This document shows positions 34,963 through 43,807 of a stretch of DNA of 43,807 nucleotides, piece by piece. The notes under the pieces are model-generated. The model worked only from the letters and a program-made list of their open reading frames with translations, had not been told where the DNA came from and ran no database searches. The stretch comes from Saccoglossus kowalevskii (Eukaryota; Hemichordata; Enteropneusta; Harrimaniidae). The position numbers and the translations under genes were made by a program. Location: NCBI RefSeq assembly GCF_000003605.2, contig NW_003143931.1:1-43807 (forward strand), read 5' to 3'. The first letter of the stretch is position 1. Each line of letters starts with the position of its first letter.

Positions 34963-35780
34963 CCATAATATGGCGCAGTATCGATGCCAAAATTAACGTC
35001 TATAATATGGCGCAGTATCCATGCCAAAATAATTAACGTCCATAATATGGCGCGGTATCCATGCCAAAATTAACGTCCATAATATGGCGCGGTATCCATG
35101 CCAAAATTAACGTCCATAATATGGCGCAGTATCCGTTCCAAAATAAACGTCCATAATATGGCGCGGTATCCATGCCAAAATTAACGTCCATAATATGACG
35201 CGGTATCTGTGCCAAAAGTAACGTCCATAATATGGTGCGGTATCGATGCCAAAATTAACGTCTATAATATGGCGCTGTATCCATGCCAAAATAATTAACG
35301 TCCATAATATGGCGCGGTATCCATGCCAAAATTAACGTCCATAATATGGTGCGGTATCCATGCCAAAATTAACGTCCATAATATGGCTCGGTATCCATGC
35401 CAATTTTAACGTCCATAATATGGCGTGGTATCCATGCCAAAATTAACGTCCATAATATGGTGCGGTATCCATACCTAAATTAACGTCCATAATATGGCGC
35501 GGTATCCATGCCAAAATTAATGTCCATAATATGGCGCGGATCCATGCCAAAATTAACGTCCATAATATGGCGCGGTATCCATGCCAACATTAACGTCCAT
35601 AATATGGCGCGGTATCGATGCCAAAATTAACGTCCATAATATGGTGCGGTATCCATGCCAAAATTAACGTCCATAATATGGCACGATATCCATGCCAAAA
35701 TTAACGTCCATAATAAGGCGCGGTATCCAGCAAAAATTAACGTCCATAATATGGCGCGGTATCCATGCCAAAATTAACGT
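34963..35780. repeat. 818-bp duplicated segment with Z copy 6, second copy
   Basis: It copies 27,054-27,871 at an offset of 7,909, with AATTTT at 35,402, GGATCC at 35,538-35,543 and the private ATCCAGCAAAAATT. Confidence 0.9.
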
Positions 35781-36859
35781 CCATAATATGGCGCGGTATC
35801 CATGCCAATATTAACGTCCATAATATGATGCGGTATCCATGCCAAAATTAACGTCCATAATATGGTGCGGTATCCATACCTAAATTAACGTCCATAATAT
35901 GGCGCGGTATCCATGCCACAATTAACGTCCATAATATGGTGCGGTATCCATGCCAAAATTAACGTCCATAATATGGCGCGGTATCCATGCCAAAATTAAC
36001 GTCCATGATAAGGCGCGGTATCCAGCCAAAATTAACGTCCATAATATTGCGCAGTATCCATGCCAAAATTAACGTCCATAATATGGCACGGTATCCATGC
36101 CAAAATGAACATCCATAATATGGCGCGGTATTCATGCCAAAATTAACGTCCATAATATGGCGCAGTATCCGTGCCAAAATGAATGTCCATAATATGGCGC
36201 GGTATCCATGCCAAAATTAATGTCCATAATATGGCTCGGTATCCATGCCAAAATTAATGTCCATAATATGGCACGGTATCCATGCCAAAATTAACGTCCA
36301 TAATATGTCGCGGTATCCATGCCAAAATTAACGTCCATAATATGGCGCAGTATCCGTGCCAAAATGAACGTCCATAATATGGCGCGGTATCCATGCCAAA
36401 ATTAATGTCCATATTATGGCTCGGTATCCATGCCAAAATTAACATCCATAATATGGCGCGGTATCCATGCCAAAATTAACGTCCATAATATGGTGCGGTA
36501 TCCATATCTAAATTAACGTCCATAATATGGCGCGATATCCATGCCAAAATTAACGTCCATAATACATGTATGGCGCGGTATCCATGCCAAAATTAACGTC
36601 CATAATATGGCGCGGTATCCATGCCAAAATTAACGTCCATAATATGGTGCGGTATCCATACCTAAATTAACGTCCATAATATGGCGCGGTATCCATGCCA
36701 AGATTAACATCCATAATGTGGGGGCAGTATTCATGCCAAAATTAACGTCCATAATATGGCGCGGTATCCATGCCTCAATTAACGTTCATAATATGGCGTG
36801 GTATCCATGCCAAAATTAACGTCCATAATATGGCATGGTATCTGTGCCAAAAGTAACGT
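35781..36859. repeat. W-containing segment, second copy of 14.7-15.8 kb
   Basis: After AATATT and GATGCGG monomers, 35,855 onward copies 14,724-15,802: CCATGATAAGG, ATATTGCGCAG, AATGAATG, ATATGTCGCGG, CATATCTAAA, CGATATCC, TACATGTA (36,563-36,570), GTGGGGGCAG and CCTCAATT. Two monomers (GTGCGG/CATACC and GATGCGG) are absent, 74 bp exactly. Confidence 0.88.
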
Positions 36860-37087
36860 CCATAATATGGAGCGGTATCGATGCCAAAATTAACGTCTAT
36901 AATATGGCGCGGTATCCGTGCCAAAATAATTAACGTCCATAATATGGCGCAGTATCGATGCCAAAATTAACGTCTATAATATGGCGCAGTATCCATGCCA
37001 AAATAATTAACGTCCATAATATGGCGCGGTATCCATGCCAAAATTAACGTCCATAATATGGCGCGGTATCCATGCCAAAATTAACGT
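36860..37087. repeat. Six monomers with two +3 copies
   Basis: GAGCGG/ATCGATG, ATCCGTGCC +3 AATAATT, ATCGATG, GCGCAG +3 AATAATT and two near-consensus copies. The same order leads into ATCCGTTCC monomers at 23.6 and 27.0 kb. Confidence 0.85.
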
Positions 37088-37271
37088 CCATAATATGGCG
37101 CAGTATCCGTTCCAAAATAAACGTCCATAATATGGCGCGGTATCCATGCCAAAATTAACGTCCATAATATGGCGCGGTATCCGTGCCAAAATGAACGTCC
37201 ATAAAATGGCGCGGTATCACGCCAAAATGAACGTCCATAATATGGCGCGGTATCCACGCCAAAATTAACAT
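37088..37271. repeat. Module R, partial copy (last five monomers)
   Basis: ATCCGTTCC/AAATAAACG, consensus, ATCCGTGCC/AATGAACG, CCATAAAATGG with a one-base deletion (TATCACGCC) and CCACGCC/AACATCC. It matches 262-446 at an offset of 36,826, then 36,825 after the deletion. Confidence 0.87.
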
Positions 37272-38013
37272 CCATAATATGGCGCGGTATCCATGCCAAA
37301 ATTAACGTCCATAATATGGCGCGGTATCCATGCCAAAATTAACGTCCATAATATGGCGCGGTATCCATGCCAAAATTAACGTCCATAATATGGTGCGGTA
37401 TCCATACCTAAATTAACGTCCATAATATGGCGCGGTATCCATGCCACAATTAACGTCCATAATATGGCATGGTATCCATGCCAAAATTAACGTCCATAAT
37501 ATGGCACAGTATCTGTGCCAAAAGTAACGTCCATAATATGGCGCGGTATCGATGCCAAAATTAACGTCTATAATATGGCGCTGTATCCATGCCAAAATAA
37601 TTAACGTCCATAATATGGCGCGGTATCCATGCCAAAATTAACGTCCATAATATGGCTCGGTATCCATGCCAATTTTAACGTCCATAATATGGCGCGGTAT
37701 CCATGCCAAAATTAACGTCCATAATATGGTGCGGTATCCATACCTAAATTAACGTCCATAATATGGCGCGGTATCCATGCCAAAATTAATGTCCATAATA
37801 TGGCGCGGATCCATGCCAAAATTAACGTCCATAATATGGCGCGGTATCCATGCCAACATTAACGTCCATAATATGGCGCGGTATCGATGCCAAAATTAAC
37901 GTCCATAATATGGCGCGGTATCCATGCCAAAATTAACGTCCATAATATGGCTCGGTATCCATGCCAATTTTAACGTCCATAATATGGCGCGGTATCCATG
38001 CCAAAATTAACGT
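37272..38013. repeat. Linker plus module Z, copy 7
   Basis: It matches 447-1,188: near-consensus linker, GGCATGG palindrome (37,465), then Z from 37,494 with AATTTT at 37,671, GGATCC at 37,807-37,812 and the distinctive second AATTTT at 37,966. R plus Z therefore forms one duplicated block in both places. Confidence 0.89.
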
Positions 38014-38272
38014 CCATAATATGGCGCGGTATCCGTGCCAAAATTAACGTCCATAATATGGCGCCGTATCCATGCCAAAATTAACGTCCATAATATGGCG
38101 CGGTATCCATGCCAAAATTAACGTCCATAATATGGCGCGATATCCATGCCAAAATTAACGTCCATAATATGGTGCGGTATTCATACCTAAATTAACGTCC
38201 ATAATATGGCACGGTATCCATGCCAATATTAACGTCCATAATATGGCGCGGTATCAATGCCAAAATTAACAT
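38014..38272. repeat. Q left fragment (copy 10)
   Basis: ATCCGTGCC, GCGCCGTATCC, consensus, CGATATCC, ATTCATACC, AATATT and ATCAATGCC/AACATCC. The GCGCCG change is shared with the fragments at 32.07 and 39.88 kb. Confidence 0.84.
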
Positions 38273-39980
38273 CCATAATATGGTGCGGTATCCATGCCAA
38301 AATTAACGTCCATAATATGGCGCGGTATCCATGCCAAAATTAACGTCCATAATATGGTGCAGTATCCATACCTAAATTAATATCCATAATATGGCGCGGT
38401 ATCCATGCCACAATTAACGTCCATAATATGGCGTGGTATCCATGCCAAAATTAACGTCCATAATATGGCACGGTATCTGTGCCAAAAGTAACGTCCATAA
38501 TATGGTGCGGTATCAATACCTAAATTAACGTCCATAATATGACGCGGTATCCATGACAAAATTAACTTCCATAATATGGCGCGGTATCGATGCCAAAATT
38601 AACGTCTATAATATGGCGCGGTATCCATGCCAAAATTAACGTCCATAATATGGTGCGGTACCATTACCTAAATTAACGTCCATAATATGGCGTGGTATCC
38701 ATGCCAAAATTAACGTCCATAATATGGCGCGGTATCCATGCCAAAATTTACGTCCATAATATGGCGCGGTATCCGTGCCAAAATTAACGTCCGTAATATG
38801 GCGCGATATCCGTGCCAAAATGAATGTCCATAATATGGCGCGGTATTCGTGCCAAAATTAACGTCCATAATATGGCGCAGTATCCGTTCCAAAATAAATG
38901 TCCATAATATGGCGCGGTATCCATGCCAAAATTAACGTCCATAATATGGCGCGGTATCCGTGCCAAAATGAACGTCCATAAAATGGCGCGGTATCCACGC
39001 CAAAATGAACGTCCATAATATGGCGCGGTATCCACGCCAAAATTAACATCCATAATATGGCGCGGTATCCATGCCAAAATTAACGTCCATAATATGGCGC
39101 GGTATCCATGCCAAAATTAATGTCCATAATATGGCGCGGTATCCATGCCAAAATTAACGTCCATAATATGGTGCGGTATCCATACCTAAATTAACGTCCA
39201 TAATATGGCACGGTATCCATGCCACAATTAACGTCCTTAATATGGCATGGTATCCATGCCAAAATTAACGTCCATAATATGGTGCGGTATCCATACCTAA
39301 ATTAACGTCCATAATATGGCACGGTATCCATGCCACAATTAACGTCCATAATATGGCGCGGTATCCATGCCAAAATTAACGTCCACAATATGGTGCGGTA
39401 TCCATACCTAAATTAATGTCCATAATATGGCGCGGTATCCATGCCTCAATTAACGTTCAAAATATGGCATGGTATCCATGCCAAAATTAACGTCCATAAT
39501 ATGGCACGGTATCTGTGCCAAAAGTAACGTCCATAATACGGAGCGGTATCGATGCCAAAATTAACGTCTATAATATGGCGCGGTATCCGTGCCAAAATAA
39601 TTAACGTCCATAATATGGCGCAGTATCGATGCCAAAATTAACGTCTATAATATGGCGCAGTATCCATGCCAAAATAATTAACGTCCATAATATGGCGCGG
39701 TATCCATGCCAAAATTAACGTCCATAATATGGCGCGGTATCCATGCCAAAATTAACGTCCATAATATGTCGCGGTATCCATGCCAAAATTAACGTCCATA
39801 ATATGGTGCGGTATCAATACCTAAATTAACGTCCATAATATGGCGCGGTATCAGTGCCAAAATTAATGTCCATAATATGGCGCCGTATCCATGCCAAAAT
39901 TAACGTCCATAATATGGCGCGGTATCCATGCCAAAATTAACGTCCATAATATGGCACGGTATCCATGCCAATATTAACAT
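38273..39980. repeat. 1,708-bp higher-order repeat (46-mer), copy 1
   Basis: It contains the Q middle (CACAATT, GCGTGG, ATCTGTGCC), GACGCGG/CATGAC, AACTTCC, full R (38,643-39,049), linker with two GGCATGG palindromes, CCACAATATGG, GTTCAAAA, TACGGAGCGG, two +3 AATAATT, ATATGTCGCGG, ATCAATACC and GCGCCG. Length is 46 x 37 + 6. Confidence 0.87.
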
Positions 39981-40942
39981 CCATAATATGGTGCGGTATC
40001 CATGCCAAAATTAACATCCATAATATGGCGCGGTATCCATGCCAAAATTAACGTCCATAATATGGTGCGGTATCCATACCTAAATTAATGTCCATAATAT
40101 GGCGCGGTATCCATGCCACAATTAACGTCCATAATATGGCGTGGTATCCATGCCAAAATTAACGTCCATAATATGGCACGGTATCTGTGCCAAAAGTAAC
40201 GTCCATAATATGGTGCGGTATCAATACCTAAATTAACGTCCATAATATGACGCGGTATCCATGACAAAATTAACTTCCATAATATGGCGCGGTATCGATG
40301 CCAAAATTAACGTCTATAATATGGCGCGGTATCCATGCCAAAATTAACGTCTATAATATGGTGCGGTACCATTACCTAAATTAACGTCCATAATATGGCG
40401 TGGTATCCATGCCAAAATTAACGTCCATAATATGGCGCGGTATCCATGCCAAAATTTACGTCCATAATATGGCGCGGTATCCGTGCCAAAATTAACGTCC
40501 GTAATATGGCGCGATATCCGTGCCAAAATGAATGTCCATAATATGGCGCGGTATTCGTGCCAAAATTAACGTCCATAATATGGCGCAGTATCCGTTCCAA
40601 AATTAATGTCCATAATATGGCGTGGTATCCATGCCAAAATTAACGTCCATAATATGGCGCGGTATCCGTGCCAAAATGAACGTCCATAAAATGGCGCGGT
40701 ATCCACGCCAAAATGAACGTCCATAATATGGCGCGGTATCCACGCGAAAATTAACGTCCATAATATGGCGCGGTATCCATGCCAAAATTAACATCCATAA
40801 TATGACGCGGTATCCATGCCAAAATTAACGTCCATAATATGGCGCGGTATCCATGCCAAAATTAACGTCCATAATATGGTGCGGTATCCATACCTAAATT
40901 AACGTCCATAATATGGCGCGGTATCCATGCCACAATTAACGT
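39981..40942. repeat. 1,708-bp higher-order repeat, truncated copy 2
   Basis: It repeats 38,273-39,234 at an offset of 1,708, including GACGCGG/CATGAC, GGTACCATTACC (40,365) and R (40,351-40,757). Private changes are CTATAAT at 40,351 and CCACGCGAAAATT. It ends at a CACAATT monomer. Confidence 0.88.
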
Positions 40943-42125
40943 CCATAATATGGCTCGGTATCCATGCCAAAATTAACGTCCATAATATGGCGCGGTATTC
41001 ATGCCAAAATTAACGTCCATAATATGGCGCAGTATCCGTGCCAAAATGAACGTCCATAATATGGCGCGGTATCCATGCCAAAATTAATGTCCATAATATG
41101 GCTCGGTATCCATGCCAAAATTAACATCCATAATATGGCGCGGTATCCATGCCAAAATTAACGTCCATAATATGGTGCGGTATCCATACCTAAATTAACG
41201 TCCATAATATGGCGCGATATCCATGCCAAAATTAACGTCCATAATATGGCACGGTATCTGTGCCAAAAGTAACGTCCATAATATGGCGCGGTATCGATGC
41301 CAAAATTAACGTCTATAATATGGCGCTGTATCCATGCCAAAATAATTAACGTCCATAATATGGCGCGGTATCCATGCCAAAATTAACGTCCATAATATGG
41401 CTCGGTATCCATGCCAATTTTAACGTCCATAATATGGCGCGGTATCCATGCCAAAATTAACGTCCATAATATGGTGCGGTATCCATACCTAAATTAAAGT
41501 CCATAATATGGCGCGGTATCCATGCCAAAATTAACGTCCATAATATGGCGCGGATCCATGCCAAAATTAACGTCCATAATATGGCGCGGTATCCATGCCA
41601 ACATTAACGTCCATAATATGGCGCGGTATCGATGCCAAAATTAACGTCCATAATATGGTGCGGTATCCATGCCAAAATTAACGTCCATAATATGGCACGG
41701 TATCCATGCCAAAATTAACGTCCATAATAAGGCGCGGTATCCAGCCAAAATTAACGTCCATAATATGGCGCGGTATCCATGCCAAAATTAACGTCCATAA
41801 TATGGCGCGGTATCCATGCCAATATTAACGTCCATAATATGATGCGGTATCCATGCCAAAATTAACGTCCATAATATGGCGCGGTATCCATGCCAAAATT
41901 AACGTCCATAATAAGGCGCGGTATCCAGCCAAATTTAACGTCCATAATATGGTGCGGTATCCATGCCAAAATTAACGTCCATAATATGGCGCGGTATCCA
42001 TGCCAAAATTAACGTCAATAATAAGGCGCGGTATCCAGCCAAAATTAACATCCATAATATTGCGCAGTATCCATGCCAAAATTAACGTCCATAATATGGC
42101 ACGGTATCCATGCCAAAATGAACAT
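40943..42125. repeat. 1,146-bp higher-order repeat (31-mer), copy 1
   Basis: After one CTCGG monomer the unit starts at 40,980: ATTCATGCC, ATCCGTGCC/AATGAACG, AATG, CTCGG, consensus, GTGCGG/CATACC, CGATATCC, Z (41,239-41,757; AATTTT 41,416; GGATCC 41,552), AATATT, GATGCGG and W. AATTAAAGTCC at about 41,496 is private to this unit. CGTCAATAATAAGG and AACATCC before ATATTGCGC are private to this copy. Confidence 0.9.
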
Positions 42126-43271
42126 CCATAATATGGCGCGGTATTCATGCCAAAATTAACGTCCATAATATGGCGCAGTATCCGTGCCAAAATGAACGTC
42201 CATAATATGGCGCGGTATCCATGCCAAAATTAATGTCCATAATATGGCTCGGTATCCATGCCAAAATTAACATCCATAATATGGCGCGGTATCCATGCCA
42301 AAATTAACGTCCATAATATGGTGTGGTATCCATACCTAAATTAACGTCCATAATATGGCGCGATATCCATGCCAAAATTAACGTCCATAATATGGCACGG
42401 TATCTGTGCCAAAAGTAACGTCCATAATATGGCGCGGTATCGATGCCAAAATTAACGTCTATAATATGGCGCTGTATCCATGCCAAAATAATTAACGTCC
42501 ATAATATGGCGCGGTATCCATGCCAAAATTAACGTACATAATATGGCTCGGTATCCATGCCAATTTTAACGTCCATAATATGGCGCGGTATCCATGCCAA
42601 AATTAACGTCCATAATATGGTGCGGTATCCATACCTAAATTAAAGTCCATAATATGGCGCGGTATCCATGCCAAAATTAACGTCCATAATATGGCGCGGA
42701 TCCATGCCAAAATTAACGTCCATAATATGGCGCGGTATCCATGCCAACATTAACGTCCATAATATGGCGCGGTATCGATGCCAAAATTAACGTCCATAAT
42801 ATGGTGCGGTATCCATGCCAAAATTAACGTCCATAATATGGCACGGTATCCATGCCAAAATTAACGTCCATAATAAGGCGCGGTATCCAGCCAAAATTAA
42901 CGTCCATAATATGGCGCGGTATCCATGCCAAAATTAACGTCCATAATATGGCGCGGTATCCATGCCAATATTAACGTCCATAATATGATGCGGTATCCAT
43001 GCCAAAATTAACGTCCATAATATGGCGCGGTATCCATGCCAAAATTAACGTCCATAATAAGGCGCGGTATCCAGCCAAATTTAACGTCCATAATATGGTG
43101 CGGTATCCATGCCAAAATTAACGTCCATAATATGGCGCGGTATCCATGCCAAAATTAACGTCCATAATAAGGCGCGGTATCCAGCCAAAATTAACGTCCA
43201 TAATATTGCGCAGTATCCATGCCAAAATTAACGTCCATAATATGGCACGGTATCCATGCCAAAATGAACAT
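42126..43271. repeat. 1,146-bp higher-order repeat (31-mer), copy 2
   Basis: An adjacent copy with AATTAAAGTCC at about 42,642, AATTTT at 42,562, GGATCC at 42,698-42,703 and W near 43,118-43,271. Differences noticed are GTGTGG in place of GTGCGG at about 42,310 and CGTACATAAT at about 42,535. Length is 31 x 37 + 3 - 4. Confidence 0.9.
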
Positions 43272-43530
43272 CCATAATATGGCGCGGTATTCATGCCAAA
43301 ATTAACGTCCATAATATGGCGCAGTATCCGTGCCAAAATGAACGTCCATAATATGGCGCGGTATCCATGCCAAAATTAATGTCCATAATATGGCTCGGTA
43401 TCCATGCCAAAATTAACATCCATAATATGGCGCGGTATCCATGCCAAAATTAACGTCCATAATATGGTGCGGTATCCATACCTAAATTAACGTCCATAAT
43501 ATGGCGCGATATCCATGCCAAAATTAACGT
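43272..43530. repeat. 1,146-bp higher-order repeat, partial copy 3
   Basis: The first seven monomers of the unit (ATTCATGCC to CGATATCC). It then diverges: GTGCGG/CATACC follows where the other copies enter Z at ATCTGTGCC. Confidence 0.88.
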
Positions 43531-43807
43531 CCATAATATGGTGCGGTATCCATACCTAAATTAACGTCCATAATATGACGTGGTATCCATGCCAAAATTA
43601 ACGTCCATAATATGGCGCGGTATCCATGCCAAAATTAACATCCATAATATGGTGCGGTATTCATACCTAAATTAACGTCCATAATATGGCACGGTATCCA
43701 TGCCAATATTAACGTTCATAATATGGCGCGGTATCAATGCCAAAATTAACGTCCATAATATGGTGCGGTATCCATGCCAAAATTAACATCCATAATATGG
43801 TGCGTGA
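43531..43807. repeat. Right edge: S and Q fragments
   Basis: GTGCGG/CATACC, GACGTGG, consensus/AACATCC, ATTCATACC, AATATT with GTTCAT, ATCAATGCC, GTGCGG/AACATCC and a partial monomer. The final bases read TGCGTGA where TGCGGTA is expected, too short to tell a variant from an array edge. Confidence 0.82.

Larger units (their letters stand above)
1..43807. repeat. 37-bp satellite array spanning the whole window
   Basis: Every stretch can be parsed into head-to-tail copies of one 37-bp monomer, all in the same orientation. Most copies are exactly 37 bp. Recurrent length variants are 40 bp (AAAATAATTAACG), 36 bp (CGGATCC or ATCCAGCC) and 43 bp (ATACATGTATGG). Both window ends lie inside the array, so its true size is unknown. 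Variants are not random: they recur in fixed order, giving higher-order repeats. No transposon, gene, telomere repeat or unique sequence interrupts it. The likely role is structural heterochromatin, possibly centromeric, but that is inference. The reverse strand carries one TAA per consensus monomer and the forward strand two, so the array is not coding. Confidence 0.98.

Noticed and set aside
1..43807. CRISPR array
   Set aside because: The 37-bp unit is directly contiguous with no variable spacers. Variation is spread along the unit and shared between copies, as in a satellite. No cas genes are present.
1..43807. CENP-B box or telomere repeat inside the array
   Set aside because: I found no match to the vertebrate CENP-B box core (TTCG followed by CGGGA) and no TTAGGG or TTTAGGG runs. 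A centromeric role would need protein evidence.
43801..43807. Array edge at the right end (TGCGTGA where TGCGGTA is expected)
   Set aside because: Only the last few bases differ. A single deletion as seen elsewhere would give the same, so no boundary can be claimed.

Overview
The whole 43.8-kb window is one uninterrupted tandem satellite array. The monomer is 37 bp, with an exact consensus copy at 484-520. It opens with CCATAATATGG, continues with GCGCGGTATCC and ends with AAAATTAACGT. Dividing length by period gives about 1,180 monomers, all head to tail in one orientation. I find no protein-coding gene, RNA gene, transposon, CRISPR array, telomere repeat or unique sequence. A clean array of this size suggests a eukaryotic centromeric, pericentromeric, subtelomeric or other heterochromatic satellite. 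I do not recognise the monomer, so I name no taxon. The commonest monomer variants are CpG-type transitions, which fits a genome that methylates CpG.

The array is hierarchical. Diagnostic substitutions and small indels let me sort monomers into recurring multi-monomer modules, named here for convenience: R (11 monomers, 407 bp), Z (about 14 monomers, 519 bp, each with one BamHI-type GGATCC), Q (18 monomers, 672 bp), P (19 monomers, 706 bp; its last 12 are the 447-bp P-tail), V (15 monomers, 558 bp), W (marked by CCAGCC and ATATTGCGCAG), S (8 monomers, 302 bp) and K (starting with GGTACCATTACC). They combine into longer higher-order repeats: 815 bp (22 monomers), 1,146 bp (31), 1,230 bp (33) and 1,708 bp (46).

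Layout: 1-1,188 R then Z; 1,189-3,609 mosaic with Q, W and S; 3,610-6,250 P and the 1,230-bp repeat; 6,251-7,580 W and K; 7,581-13,126 V, P and Q; 13,127-15,691 Q, R and W; 15,692-22,313 V, P and Q; 22,314-22,531 indel-rich patch; 22,532-28,541 W, Z and S, including a perfect-looking 815-bp tandem pair; 28,542-28,720 second indel-rich patch; 28,721-34,472 V, P, Q and K; 34,473-40,942 S, Z, W and R, including the 1,708-bp repeat; 40,943-43,530 the 1,146-bp repeat; 43,531-43,807 Q-like end.

The reverse strand shows many open frames of 60-97 codons. They are repeat artefacts: 37 is not a multiple of 3, so three monomers encode a 37-residue period, and frames open only where a variant monomer has lost the single reverse-strand TAA. 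The main interest is evolutionary: nested duplication, unequal exchange in whole-monomer steps, chimeric junctions, methylation-like decay, and a dense field of dyad-symmetric CArG-like sites. Coordinates and module assignments were read by eye; monomer phase starts at CCATAA.
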